Of a DNA stretch of 64,000 nt, positions 27,345 through 35,385 are shown one piece after another; positions within the stretch are counted from its first letter, which is position 1, and each line of letters starts with the position of its first letter. Both the position numbers and the translations under genes were made by a program. This stretch comes from Lachnospiraceae bacterium (GTDB lineage Bacteria; Bacillota; Clostridia; Lachnospirales; Lachnospiraceae). The notes under the pieces are model-generated. The model worked only from the letters and a program-made list of their open reading frames with translations, made no database searches and was not told where the DNA came from. The stretch spans positions 1 to 64,000 of the forward strand of contig JAGALK010000034.1 in NCBI GenBank assembly GCA_017625255.1. Direction: 5' to 3'.

Positions 27345-28811
27345 ATGAAAAAAAGAATTCTGGTGAAAAAGATTATCTGTCTGCTGCTGGCTGCGATACT
27401 GACAGTGAATACAGGCGTGGGAAGTGCGCAGGCGCAGACCATGTCATGGGTGAGCATCACAGATTTTAAACCTATGTATAATGCAGTGACATTCAAGTGG
27501 TATACAGAATTGCCTTCCAATACCACACCTTTTGATGGAACATACTATTACAAAGAGTACATACCAAAGGGGGAAACCGTCTATATTGAGCAGTTGTATG
27601 AGTCCTGCGATGGACAATTTTACATTGTAGATTATAAGGGAAAAGGCTACTATGTGAATAAATCCAGTGTTGGAACTTTAAATAAAGTAAATCAGCCGAA
27701 ACGGATAACCAAAAAAGATGTGGTAAAAAAGAAAGGCTTAGCGGGCGATGTGTTAAAGTCAAACGATTATTGTTATATCTATTCCAGTCCAGATGATACC
27801 AAGGCAGCGAACTGCTATGGTTGCGTTCCCGCCGGAACAGCTATTGAGATTCTGAATAAAAATTACAATGCAGACTGGATGAAGATACGGTATAAGAACT
27901 ACTATGTCTGCTATATGAAAAAGAATGATGTCAACATAAAAGATGCGTATTTAGCAGGTGCAGCCTCTAATTATCAGCCATACATCAAGCTGGCAAAAAA
28001 GGCAAAGCTGACCTATGGCGGCATTTTAAAGAATTATGATAAGACACTGACGAAAAAAGAAATGTGCAGACTGGCAGTGCTCTGGTATAAGGCAATGGGA
28101 AATAAGCTTCCAAAGCAAAAAAAGAAATCGCCGTACAAGGATACAAAGGATAAATATGTAATCATGGCGCATCAATTGGGCATCATAAAGAGCACTTCTA
28201 ATAAGAAGTTTTCGCCTAATAAAGCACTCACCGCAAAAAGTTATAATGCAATCGTGAATAAATTGATGAAGGTGACAGGCGCATCGGGTGCGGCTTGTGC
28301 TGTAGCACAAAAAAATGGTTGGGCACAGCAAAAAGTGACTAGAGATGAGGCAATTGCAAGACTTTACAAGGCGTTGTTGCCAAGCTATAAGACAGGATAT
28401 CTGGTGAACGATACCCAGGTAGATTATGCGATTGTATCTTACGATAACCAGAATGTGTGTCTGGATGTTACGGAGGAAAGCCGCCAGCCAGGCGCAACTA
28501 TTGGTCTTTGGGATTATAAGGGCAGTGCAAATCAAAGATTTTATATTGATTGTGATAATGGTATTTATTCTATCAAGAACAGAAATTCCAATTATACTCT
28601 TACCTATTCCTCAAAGAAGGTTTGTCAGCAGTTACAAGGATATACAAGCCAGAAAATCACATTTGAATACAATGCTGATGGAACTGTATGCATCAGAAAT
28701 GGATACGGTCAGTATTTAGACATTGTGGGAGGAAATGCAGTTTCCGGCGGAACGCTGTTTTTCAATGATAAAACAGGAAGCAGTTCGCAGAAGTTTGTAT
28801 TTAAATATTAA
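27345..28811 (+). CDS. Secreted protein with SH3-like, SLH-like and ricin-type lectin (RICIN) domains
   Basis: 488 residues. Signal peptide 1-30 (cleavage near SAQAQ). Two SH3-like segments (about 35-105 and 120-200) contain YYVNKSS and IRYKNYYVCYMKK. An SLH-like segment (about 225-320) has LTKKEMCRLAVLWYKAMG and MAHQLGIIKSTSNKKFSPN; SLH domains bind secondary cell-wall polymers. The last ~130 residues are a RICIN/beta-trefoil lectin fold with repeated GSANQRFYI and GSSSQKFVF (Q-x-F/W) motifs. It is therefore probably a wall-bound carbohydrate-binding protein. GATAGGAG precedes the start. There is only a TATTTCACG half-site in front, not a full LytTR repeat. Confidence 0.78.
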   Translation: MKKRILVKKIICLLLAAILTVNTGVGSAQAQTMSWVSITDFKPMYNAVTFKWYTELPSNTTPFDGTYYYKEYIPKGETVYIEQLYESCDGQFYIVDYKGKGYYVNKSSVGTLNKVNQPKRITKKDVVKKKGLAGDVLKSNDYCYIYSSPDDTKAANCYGCVPAGTAIEILNKNYNADWMKIRYKNYYVCYMKKNDVNIKDAYLAGAASNYQPYIKLAKKAKLTYGGILKNYDKTLTKKEMCRLAVLWYKAMGNKLPKQKKKSPYKDTKDKYVIMAHQLGIIKSTSNKKFSPNKALTAKSYNAIVNKLMKVTGASGAACAVAQKNGWAQQKVTRDEAIARLYKALLPSYKTGYLVNDTQVDYAIVSYDNQNVCLDVTEESRQPGATIGLWDYKGSANQRFYIDCDNGIYSIKNRNSNYTLTYSSKKVCQQLQGYTSQKITFEYNADGTVCIRNGYGQYLDIVGGNAVSGGTLFFNDKTGSSSQKFVFKY

Positions 28812-28814
28812 AAG

Positions 28815-28860
28815 AAAAGGAACATGTACATGGCAGGTTTGCTATGTACATGTTCCTTTT
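28815..28860. terminator. Bidirectional terminator between convergent genes
   Basis: AAAAGGAACATGTACAT - GGCAGGTTTGCT - ATGTACATGTTCCTTTT, a perfect 17-bp stem with A and T runs on each side, serving the + gene and the - strand kinase gene. The loop is almost the same as that of the terminator at 40505. Confidence 0.92.
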
Positions 28861-30133
28861 ACAAGCTATTATTTAATGGTAATAAAACTCTTACCGTAAA
28901 TACCTGATTCTCAGCAATAAATTCATACTGTCCATGATAAGAGTCTACAATAGCAGCAATACTTTTCGTACCAAATCCATGATTACTTTGAGAAGTACTA
29001 GGAATTTGGTTATTATATGCTACCGTTCCAACAAATGGGTTACTTATTTGTATTAAAAGAGCAGAATTGCGGATTGCCAGTCGGATCTCGATGGTTTTAT
29101 TTGTGGAATTCTCCGTAGCCTGCAGGGCATTTTCTAAAGCATTGGACAAAATAGCACAAAGCTTTGTATCGGAAATAGGCAAGTCCTTCGGAATGAGAGC
29201 CTGAATGTTCAGTGTTATCTGCTTCTTGGCAGCTTTTGTATCATAAGTAGAAAGTATCAGATTAACCAATTCATTCTGACAGAATCGTTTGGGCGTTATA
29301 GCGTCAATGTCAGATTGGATGGTATGGATGTAATTTTGTATTTTTTCTAAATCTCCTGTAGCAGCAAGAGCCTGTAAATAAGCAAAATGATGTCGCATGT
29401 CGTGACGGTATGTTATAGTCTGTGTCTGTAAGGTTCGCATATTATCCAGTGTAATGGCTGCGTACTCCAACTGTTGATTTAAGGATTCTGCAAGATGTTT
29501 CGTTTCCTGTTGGGATGCCAGTTCATGGTAGCAGTAAATGATAGATACAACATAAAAAAGGCAACTGACAGTTAGAATGAAGTGTACGGCAATTTTGTTG
29601 TTGGAACTCAACCAGTTCGTATATATGGTACCTCCGTAGTGGAGGATATAGTAGATAAATGGAACACTAGCAAGAAGCAGAGCGTTTTTTGTTGTATGCG
29701 TCATAAAAATTTGCACCAATTCTGCCACATGGCGATAAATGATATAAAAGATAAGAGCAGCGGATAGTACATATATGACAGCATAGATAATAATATTGTC
29801 GGAAAAGGCTTGAATAAAATTGCTGCACCATCGTGGAAATTGACAACAGATGAAGCCTATCAGAACACTTACTATAGAGTTCATTATGGAGCACTTGTGT
29901 ACCAGTACAAAGAATAAAATCAATGGCAGATGCGTTATCAGAGGATACAGCTGTTTCATAAATATATCACTAAACGCGGTGGAAATAGTAAGCTGCAGCA
30001 AACCGTCTAACACACAAAAAGTAACTATGGAAAGAATACTTCTACGATTCATGGAAATGCCTGCAAAGCATGCACTGACAGCGACACCAAAGATAAGAAT
30101 GATTACGGAAAAAATTAATTTATAGAGAAACAT
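28859..30133 (-). CDS. AgrC-like GHKL sensor histidine kinase (LytTR system A)
   Basis: 424 residues from the ATG at 30133, chosen because AAAGGAG lies 7 bases upstream; longer in-frame starts overlap the regulator gene. About six TM segments (1-205) are followed by a short coiled coil and a DHp-like segment TYRHDMRHHFAYLQ (phospho-His H244), then HATPase_c_5 with LSNALENALQAT and the G-box HGFGTKSI. The layout is that of peptide-sensing AgrC-type kinases, but no agrB or agrD is in the window, so the signal is unknown. The gene follows its LytTR regulator by 13 bp. It is clearly paralogous to the kinase at 52192. Confidence 0.88.
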   Translation of the reverse strand: MFLYKLIFSVIILIFGVAVSACFAGISMNRRSILSIVTFCVLDGLLQLTISTAFSDIFMKQLYPLITHLPLILFFVLVHKCSIMNSIVSVLIGFICCQFPRWCSNFIQAFSDNIIIYAVIYVLSAALIFYIIYRHVAELVQIFMTHTTKNALLLASVPFIYYILHYGGTIYTNWLSSNNKIAVHFILTVSCLFYVVSIIYCYHELASQQETKHLAESLNQQLEYAAITLDNMRTLQTQTITYRHDMRHHFAYLQALAATGDLEKIQNYIHTIQSDIDAITPKRFCQNELVNLILSTYDTKAAKKQITLNIQALIPKDLPISDTKLCAILSNALENALQATENSTNKTIEIRLAIRNSALLIQISNPFVGTVAYNNQIPSTSQSNHGFGTKSIAAIVDSYHGQYEFIAENQVFTVRVLLPLNNSL

Positions 30134-30146
30134 AAATTGCTCCTTT

Positions 30147-30881
30147 CTATTGCTCAAATGAAATAGAGCATGCAAAATCTAAAAACTGTTTTGAAATCTT
30201 GGCATAATTATTTCGGGAAAGAGGAATTTTCTTGCCATTAATTAAACAGATTTCATTTTTATCTACATATTGAATAAAGTTCATATTTACTACATAGGAG
30301 CGATGCGGATGGATAAAATCCGGGCATCCATTCAGCAACTTTAGCAGCTCTGTAAAGGTCATGACGGAAGAAATCATGGTATTATTTGCCATGTACAGGT
30401 TAACAGTCTTGAGCATGGCTTCACCGTATACAAGCTGGGAAAATAGAATTCTGGTGTATTGCTTGGCACTATTGTAAACGATAAAACCAGAATCCTCATT
30501 TTTGTTAAGCTGATCTAAAACGTAGTCGATGGCGGCAAATAATTTATTCTTCGATACAGGCTTTAACAAATAGTTGCGGGCTTTTACCTCATAACTTTCC
30601 AAAGCATATTCAGGAGTGGAAGTTAAAAAAATAATTTCCATGTCAGGCTGTCTCTTGCGGATATCCCGTGCAATATCAATTCCGTTTTCTCCGGGCATTA
30701 AAATATCCAGTATTGCAATATCAAACTGTTCCCCATGTTCAATGGCATCTAAAAGGGAAAAACCATTTTGAAAGGAATAAAGATGCAGGGGAGTTGGTTT
30801 TAATTCTTTATACATATTTAAATGATTAGTTAGTGTCTGCAGTTCCTCTGGACTGTCATCACAAATGGCAATTTTTATCAA
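30147..30881 (-). CDS. LytTR-family response regulator (system A)
   Basis: 244 residues from TTG 30881: GGAG is 9 bases upstream of this codon, while the in-frame TTG at 30890 abuts it, and MIKIAICDD then matches the MIRIAICDD start of the paralog at 51461. Receiver 1-120 has CDDS, AILDILMPGENG (phospho-Asp D59), FLTSTPEYALESYEVKARNYLLKPV. The LytTR DNA-binding domain (~140-240) shows MTFTELLKLL, FIHPHRSYVVNMNFIQYV and IPLSRNNYAKISKQF. LytTR domains bind paired ~9-bp direct repeats 12-13 bp apart, which is the spacing of the six sites reported here. Transcribed away from the triple site at 30954. Confidence 0.92.
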   Translation of the reverse strand: MIKIAICDDSPEELQTLTNHLNMYKELKPTPLHLYSFQNGFSLLDAIEHGEQFDIAILDILMPGENGIDIARDIRKRQPDMEIIFLTSTPEYALESYEVKARNYLLKPVSKNKLFAAIDYVLDQLNKNEDSGFIVYNSAKQYTRILFSQLVYGEAMLKTVNLYMANNTMISSVMTFTELLKLLNGCPDFIHPHRSYVVNMNFIQYVDKNEICLINGKKIPLSRNNYAKISKQFLDFACSISFEQ

Positions 30882-30953
30882 GTAGATCAACTCCTTTGTC
30901 TAAAAAAATATAGTTTGTAAATAGTATATCATAGATAAAACACATAGGAATGA

Positions 30954-31004
30954 CATTTCGTACCCGCATTTCAACATTTCACACCCAAAAATCGACATTT
31001 CACG
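30954..31004 (+). promoter_or_regulatory. LytTR-type direct repeat, site 3 (three units)
   Basis: CATTTCGTA (30954), CATTTCACA (30975) and CATTTCACG (30996), exactly 21 bp apart, with spacers CCCGCATTTCAA and CCCAAAAATCGA. Surface-protein coding sequence follows directly; the usual TATAAT ~30 bp on is absent, with only a weak TATATT at 31040. The site lies 73 bp from the divergent regulator gene. Confidence 0.7.
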
Positions 31005-31432
31005 CATCTGCAATTGGTAGTGCTAGTGGAGATACTGCTTATATTGTAGGAACAGCAGCAACAGATCAGTTGACCAAAGCAGAAGTAAAGGAAATTGCTT
31101 CAAAGTTTTTATATTCGAATCCACAGTATTATTTCCTGACAAAGTTAGCGTTTATAACATCCGGTGGAAATACGATTGGTTATAGCTTGGATGTATATCC
31201 GGAGTTTGCAAAGGGAGAAGATCGTCAGGCAGCTAACACATTGATTGAACAGAAATTGGCAGAATATTATGAAGAGATTGATGCATGTGGTTCTGATGAA
31301 GAAAAAGTAAGAAAAATCCATGATTTGATGTTAGAAAAAATAGAACCGATAGCAGGTGCGACCATTTATGAAGCATTGGTAAAGGAAGAAGCCCAGTGTG
31401 AAGGCTATACAGAGTTATTCCAGATTCTTGAA
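31005..31432 (+). pseudogene. Fragment of a transglutaminase-like surface protein gene
   Basis: The encoded segment TKAEVKEIASKFLYSNPQYYF ... NTLIEQKLAEYYEEIDACG ... EEAQCEGYTELFQ matches the N-terminal half of the transglutaminase-like domain of the gene at 35506 (its residues ~790-905). It keeps the Cys motif but breaks off before the His and Asp motifs. Its 5' side abuts the LytTR triple site with no start codon or ribosome site of its own; an ATG at 30950 would translate the repeats themselves. The frame runs on without a stop into an antitoxin C-terminus. Confidence 0.82.
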
Positions 31433-31444
31433 GGGAATCTTCAG

Positions 31445-31612
31445 ATGTGGGTAGATGCAGAGGATATTTATATAACACGTAACGGAAAGGTTGTTGCAAA
31501 ACTGTCTAATCCATATCAGGACAGAGTGGATGTTGCTAAGTCATTGTTCGGAATTCTTCCGGCGGATATGACTTTGGATGAAGCACGAGAAGAAAGGTTG
31601 AATACAATATGA
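31445..31612 (+). CDS. Truncated Phd/YefM-like antitoxin, fused in frame to the upstream fragment
   Basis: Possible start ATG 31445 (GAAGGG 9 bases upstream) gives 55 residues: DAEDIYITRNGKVVAKLSNP followed by AKSLFGILPADMTLDEAREERL, the C-terminal part of antitoxins paired with PIN toxins. The N-terminal DNA-binding part of a Phd/YefM-type antitoxin is missing; in its place the frame is open back through the transglutaminase fragment to 30950, so a 220-residue chimera could also be made. Its stop overlaps the toxin ATG (ATGA). The toxin-binding region may still neutralise the toxin, but autoregulation through the lost domain is unlikely. Confidence 0.65.
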   Translation: MWVDAEDIYITRNGKVVAKLSNPYQDRVDVAKSLFGILPADMTLDEAREERLNTI

Positions 31613-32040
31613 GAGCCTTGGTTGATACTTGTGTTATCATTGATGCCTTGCAGTCTCGGGTTCCGTTTGCAGAAGTTGCACAAAAGATTTTTATACATTC
31701 TGCAAATAAGCAATTTGAGGGATATATCACAGCAAAGTCAGTTACAGATATATACTATCTGACACATCGGTTAACGCATAGCGATGCGGAAACACGCAAA
31801 ATTTTAAGCAAACTTTTTACATTGTTTCATTTGTTGGATACTACTTCTTTGGACTGTCGAAAAGCAATATCTTCTGAAATTAGCGATTATAAGGATGCTA
31901 TTATGGTGGAAACCGCTATTCGTTCAGAGATGGATTGTATTGTAACCAGAAATGTGAAAGACTATACGAAATCGTCTATTAAGGTGTATGAACCTTCTAT
32001 ATTTCTGGAATTATTAGCGGCAGAAAACGAAACAGAATAA
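31609..32040 (+). CDS. PIN-domain toxin (VapC-like ribonuclease)
   Basis: 143 residues. ALVDTCVIIDAL at the N-terminus supplies the first catalytic Asp, with further acidic residues in SDYKDAIMVETA and IVTRNVKDY, the PIN pattern (PF13470-like). Such toxins cleave RNA when not bound by their antitoxin. ATG 31609 overlaps the antitoxin stop by 4 bases, the usual toxin-antitoxin arrangement. The frame and the acidic residues look intact although the antitoxin has lost its N-terminus. Confidence 0.85.
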   Translation: MRALVDTCVIIDALQSRVPFAEVAQKIFIHSANKQFEGYITAKSVTDIYYLTHRLTHSDAETRKILSKLFTLFHLLDTTSLDCRKAISSEISDYKDAIMVETAIRSEMDCIVTRNVKDYTKSSIKVYEPSIFLELLAAENETE

Positions 32041-32048
32041 AAGCAGGA

Positions 32049-32100
32049 AGAGAATAATGAGGAGAACAGCATGTAAGCTGACTCTAGTTATTCTCTTTTT
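32049..32100 (+). terminator. Terminator after PIN toxin gene
   Basis: AGAGAATAA...GAG - loop - CTC...TTATTCTCT followed by T5; the stem has a small internal mismatch. Confidence 0.75.
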
Positions 32101-32157
32101 GTTTGTACAAAAATCGCAACATCTTGCGAAGAATGGCTTTGAAAATGATGAAGTTCA

Positions 32158-32186
32158 TTGATAAAGTCGACAAAATATCGTATAAT
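32158..32186 (+). promoter_or_regulatory. SigA promoter for small XRE regulator
   Basis: TTGATA (32158-32163), 17-bp spacer, TATAAT (32181-32186); 32 bp before the start codon. Confidence 0.75.
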
Positions 32187-32218
32187 GTGACTAAAATATC
32201 AGTATGGAGGTGCGTAGT

Positions 32219-32425
32219 ATGAGGATGAGCTATAAGAAACTTTGGCTTATGCTTGTTGAAAGAGAGATTTCTCAAGCTACGCTGAGAAAGGATTTGAATA
32301 TCGCTACCGGAACAATGACAAAGTTACGCCGCAATGAAGAAGTGGCATTGTCTGTACTTCTCAGGATATGTGAATATCTTGACTGTAATATTGGCGATAT
32401 ATGTGATGCTGTACGAACAGATTGA
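32219..32425 (+). CDS. Small XRE-type (HTH_26) transcriptional regulator
   Basis: 68 residues from ATG 32219; GGAGG at 32206-32210 is 8 bases upstream, so the in-frame ATG 32204, which overlaps that site, is rejected. The protein is a single helix-turn-helix domain (SYKKLWLMLVEREISQATLRKDLNIATGTMTKLRRNEEV and LLRICEYLDCNIGDICD), the Cro/C1-type family often found beside mobile or restriction genes. It has a strong promoter of its own and looks intact among decayed neighbours. Confidence 0.8.
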   Translation: MRMSYKKLWLMLVEREISQATLRKDLNIATGTMTKLRRNEEVALSVLLRICEYLDCNIGDICDAVRTD

Positions 32426-32650
32426 TGAGAGAGTTTCTGATTTTGAACAACATTATTGTTGGATATGAAGATTGGAGTGAACGTATATGAAATGGCAACC
32501 TGTTAGAAATGAAAATTATAGTAATACGTTCTGTTGAAACAATAATTTTCTACGATACACGCCTTAAAAAGGAGTGTTCTGCTTATGGGTAGAGAAATTT
32601 ATAACATTATTAATGACATGTCTGTAAAAAAGGAATAGAAGGTAGAGCAA
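32426..32650. other. Intergenic stretch without a recognisable gene
   Basis: Only very short frames occur (for example ATG 32585, 17 codons, after AAAGGAG). They look like ends of lost genes, consistent with the decayed neighbourhood; no known RNA motif was recognised. Confidence 0.4.
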
Positions 32651-32914
32651 ATGGCTACTACAATTTAAGTAAGAGTGGATGATGATTTAAAAGTAAAATC
32701 AGATCAATTATTTAAAGATTTAGGTACAGATACGACAACTGCAATTCGCATGTTTTTGACGCAAGCATTAGCTGTAAATGGATTTCCATTTGAGATAAAA
32801 AAGATAAGTGCAAATCCGTATGGGGCATTATCAGAGGAAGGAATGTATAGAGATGCTTACGAAGTTTCTTCTCTACTTTGCGTAGGTATAAAAAATAACT
32901 TTTATGTATTATGA
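32651..32914 (+). pseudogene. RelB/DinJ-type antitoxin gene with nonsense codon and altered 3' end
   Basis: From ATG 32651 the frame reads MATTI-stop-VRVDDDLKVKSDQLFKDLG and TTTAIRMFLTQALAVNGFPFEI, the ribbon-helix-helix antitoxin family. The sixth codon is TAA (32666-32668), most simply from CAA (Gln) by one change. After YGALSEEGMYRDAYEV the sequence no longer resembles the family. No cognate RelE/YafQ toxin follows. An internal GTG restart is possible but lacks a ribosome site. Confidence 0.82.
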
Positions 32915-32938
32915 TATGTACATAGGAGGTAAAAAGTT

Positions 32939-33667
32939 ATGAATCAATATGTTACAGGAGCAGTAATTAAGGAATTAAGAGAAAAGCAACATTTAACACA
33001 GGCAGAGCTTGCTGAGAAACTGAATGTTTCAGATAAAACAGTTTCTAAATGGGAGACAGCAAAAGGATACCCAGATATTTCTTTGCTTGAACCAATAGCA
33101 AAAGTTTTCGGTATATCCATCACCGAATTGATTTCTGGAAATGCAGTCAACAATATGAATGTCTCAGCCAATGTGATGTGTTCAAAGTTTTATGTGTGTC
33201 CGGTTTGTGGGAACAGTATTCATAGCATGGGAGAAGCTGTTATTCAGTGCCACGGAATAATGCTTAATCCATGTCAGGCAGAAGAAACAGATGAAAATCA
33301 TATGGTTTTTATAGAGCGAATTGAAGATGAGTACTATATTCGTGTTGAGCATGATATGACGAAACAACATTATATTTCTTTTATTGCCGGAGTTTCAGCA
33401 GATAAAGTCCAGATGGTAAAGCTATATCCAGAGGGTAATGCAGAGACAAGACTAAAGATAAATGGAGTTAGAAAAATTCTTTTTTATTGCAATAGAGATG
33501 GATTGTTTTCTATTACACCTGTTAAAGGAATAGATGATAAACAAACTTTGAAGGTAAGGAATATCAAGAAAAGGAGACCGATGTCATTAAACTGGCAGAA
33601 GAGTGGTTGGACAAGTATTTTAAATGCGAAAAGCCCAAAATCCAAGAGTTGCCAATGGAATTTATAG
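32939..33667 (+). CDS. XRE-family regulator with Cys-rich C-terminal domain; 3' end runs into an ogt remnant
   Basis: 242 residues as read. Residues 1-65 form a clear helix-turn-helix (IKELREKQHLTQAELAEKLNVSDKTVSKWET). Residues ~75-200 hold FYVCPVCGNSIHSMGEA and a beta-rich domain seen in related regulators. After about residue 200 (GIDDKQ) the sequence is the out-of-frame 5' part of the ogt fragment, so the natural end has been replaced by a foreign, basic tail. Start ATG 32939 has AGGAGG upstream (32923-32928). The DNA-binding domain should still fold. Confidence 0.75.
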   Translation: MNQYVTGAVIKELREKQHLTQAELAEKLNVSDKTVSKWETAKGYPDISLLEPIAKVFGISITELISGNAVNNMNVSANVMCSKFYVCPVCGNSIHSMGEAVIQCHGIMLNPCQAEETDENHMVFIERIEDEYYIRVEHDMTKQHYISFIAGVSADKVQMVKLYPEGNAETRLKINGVRKILFYCNRDGLFSITPVKGIDDKQTLKVRNIKKRRPMSLNWQKSGWTSILNAKSPKSKSCQWNL

Positions 33668-33918
33668 GCAGTGATTTCAGAAAACAAGTATGGACAATAC
33701 TTTGTGGGATACCATATGGCAAGGTCATTACTTATGGCGATATAGCTAAACAAATTGCAAGGCAAAAGGAAATCGAAAAAATGTCAGCTCAAGCAGTTGG
33801 AGGAGTTGTCGGTCGCAATCCAATATCCATAATTGTTCCATGCCATCGAGTTGTCGGAGCAAACGGGAGTTTAACAGGATATTCAGTTATACAAATTTTA
33901 GTAAGTAGGTGTGTTTAA
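33550..33918 (+). pseudogene. ogt: Methylated-DNA-protein-cysteine methyltransferase (ogt), broken at both ends
   Basis: The frame encodes KETDVIKLAEEWLDKYFK, FIGSDFRKQVWTILCGIPYG and the active-site segment IIVPCHRVVGANGSLTGY. The first ~50 residues of a normal Ogt are missing, where the XRE gene has been joined. After SLTGY the family continues with AGG...KxxLLxxE but here turns into SVIQILVSRCV and stops, so the last helix is lost or frameshifted. The active-site Cys is kept, but the product is unlikely to be a stable repair enzyme. Confidence 0.82.
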
Positions 33919-33956
33919 TTGAGAGACGAATTTGAAGTTTACGGAGGTTTTATATA

Positions 33957-34703
33957 ATGGAATATATTAAGATTACGAGTAAAAATATTGATAAAGAGCA
34001 TATATGTTGTGCGATTTCTAACAACAATGATATTCAGGTATCTTCTAAAAAGGCATGGTTGTCAGAACGATTTGAGGATGGTTTGGTTTTTCTAAAAAGT
34101 ACAGAAAGAGGGAAGTGTTTTATTGAATATATTCCTGCTGAGAATGCATGGAATCCGATTTTGGCAGATGGATATATGTATATTGATTGTTTATGGGTAG
34201 CAGGTTCGCTTAAAGGTCATGGTTATTCAACGGATTTATTAAATGCATGTATTGAAGATAGTAAAAGTAAAGGGAAAAAGGGGCTTTGCATTTTGGCGGC
34301 TGCGAAGAAAAAACCATTTTTAGCAGAACCTAAATTTCTGAAGTATAAAGGATTTCAAGTTTGCGATGAGGCTGATAATGGTATTCAATTGTGGTATTTA
34401 CCTTTTAGTGATGATGTAGAGTTGCCAAAATTTAAAGAATGTGCAAAAAAGCCACGCGTTGAAGAAAAAGGATATGTTTTGTATTATACCAGTCAATGTC
34501 CATTCAATGCGAAATATGTTCCGGTGATTGAAGGTATTGCGAAAGAAAATGCTATACAATTTAAAGCCATTCATTTGCAGAGTAAAGAAGAAGCTCAAAA
34601 TGCTCCTACACCAATTACAACATATGCATTGTTTTTGGATGGGAACTATATTACAAACGAACAGATGAATGACAAGCGTTTTTTTAAACTATTAGAGAAG
34701 TAA
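33957..34703 (+). CDS. GNAT-family N-acetyltransferase with C-terminal YoaP-like domain
   Basis: 248 residues. The N-terminal ~150 residues are a GNAT fold (MYIDCLWVAGSLKGHGYSTDLLNACIEDSK is the acetyl-CoA-binding segment). The last ~60 residues (ALFLDGNYITNEQMNDKRFFKLLEK) match the YoaP domain, and between them TSQCPFN resembles a thioredoxin-like C-P segment. Substrate unknown. GGAGG precedes the start by 9 bases. It is the only clearly intact enzyme gene in the decayed patch. Confidence 0.8.
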   Translation: MEYIKITSKNIDKEHICCAISNNNDIQVSSKKAWLSERFEDGLVFLKSTERGKCFIEYIPAENAWNPILADGYMYIDCLWVAGSLKGHGYSTDLLNACIEDSKSKGKKGLCILAAAKKKPFLAEPKFLKYKGFQVCDEADNGIQLWYLPFSDDVELPKFKECAKKPRVEEKGYVLYYTSQCPFNAKYVPVIEGIAKENAIQFKAIHLQSKEEAQNAPTPITTYALFLDGNYITNEQMNDKRFFKLLEK

Positions 34704-34725
34704 AACCTTGGAGTTGGTGGTATCT

Positions 34726-34794
34726 TATGAATCAGGAAATAATTGGGAAATTTTTGGCGGAAGAGAAAAAACATAAGGAATATAAACAGAAGTA
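34726..34794 (+). pseudogene. 5' vestige of an XRE regulator gene
   Basis: MNQEIIGKFLAEEKKHKEYKQK-stop: the first ~20 residues of the common MNQEKIGKFIAE-type helix-turn-helix regulators, ended by TAG. The rest of the domain is absent. Confidence 0.6.
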
Positions 34795-35040
34795 GCTTGC
34801 CGATATTATATTCATCGGTTGTGTATGTTGTTATGCAATGTTGGAAAATTTGTGAAAAACGGAAATAGAGGAAACTCTACGCATTGTAGAGCAATTCTAC
34901 GAGATAGAGGGTTACTTTCCTTTGGGCTGTAATTATGATGAAAGTGTTAAGACAATAATGTAACAGTCGAAAGGAGTAAAAAATTATGACTAATGAAATG
35001 ACCTATGATAAGAAATATTGAATTTGGTTGAGGTGTTTGT
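34795..35040. other. Gene remnants without a recognisable function
   Basis: A 34-codon open stretch (34861-34962, EIEETLRIVEQFYEIEGYFP...) lacks a start and resembles the inside of a lost gene. A short frame from ATG 34986 (AAAGGAG upstream) stops after 11 codons. I recognise nothing else here. Confidence 0.4.
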
Positions 35041-35352
35041 ATGATTGGTTTTAGTATTATGATGTGGTTCGTCTCGTTTGTTATACTTATGGTTGCCATA
35101 TCTTTATTAAGAGGAAATGTTTCAACTATGCACGGAAAAGTTTTTGATACCACAGAAGATAAAGTTGGGTATGGTAAACAATTAGGTAAAATGTCCCTTT
35201 TTATAAGCATTGGATTGTGTACATGTGGTGTAGTAGCTTTTTTAATAAAAAGCAGTATGGCAATAGTCTATGCATTGGTAATACTTTTAGTAGTTATAGT
35301 TGTATCTGCTATATGGTTTGTTTTTATACAAAATTCATACATGATGTATTGA
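35041..35352 (+). CDS. Small three-TM membrane protein, function unknown
   Basis: 103 residues; hydrophobic segments at about 3-22, 52-70 and 73-95, with a polar loop STMHGKVFDTTEDKVGYGKQLGK between the first and second. It resembles the small DUF3784-type membrane proteins of Clostridia in size and layout, but I cannot assign it with confidence. GTG/TTG-rich upstream sequence offers only GGTTGAGGTG as a ribosome site. Its stop lies within the vestigial AAA/nuclease 3' end. Confidence 0.55.
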   Translation: MIGFSIMMWFVSFVILMVAISLLRGNVSTMHGKVFDTTEDKVGYGKQLGKMSLFISIGLCTCGVVAFLIKSSMAIVYALVILLVVIVVSAIWFVFIQNSYMMY

Positions 35353-35372
35353 TAGAAACAGCGTCTAAGTAG
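35346..35372 (+). pseudogene. Vestigial 3' end of an AAA/nuclease gene
   Basis: Nine codons read VLIETASK-stop, matching the VLIETASN and VLIEAASE ends of copies 2 and 3. Nothing upstream belongs to the family. The adjoining terminator and LytTR site are also shared, so the whole 3' block was kept while the gene was lost. Confidence 0.75.
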
Positions 35373-35384
35373 GGCGCTGTTTTT
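35359..35384 (+). terminator. CAGCGTC-type terminator, third copy
   Basis: CAGCGTCT - AAGTA - GGGCGCTG (two U.G pairs), then T5. Confidence 0.75.
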
Positions 35385-35385
35385 A

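Noticed and set aside
27331-27345. TATTTCACG upstream of the RICIN-domain gene as a seventh LytTR site
   Set aside because: Located near 27315, it is a single half-site; 21 bp upstream there is no second CATTTCAC unit and no TATAAT at ~30 bp.
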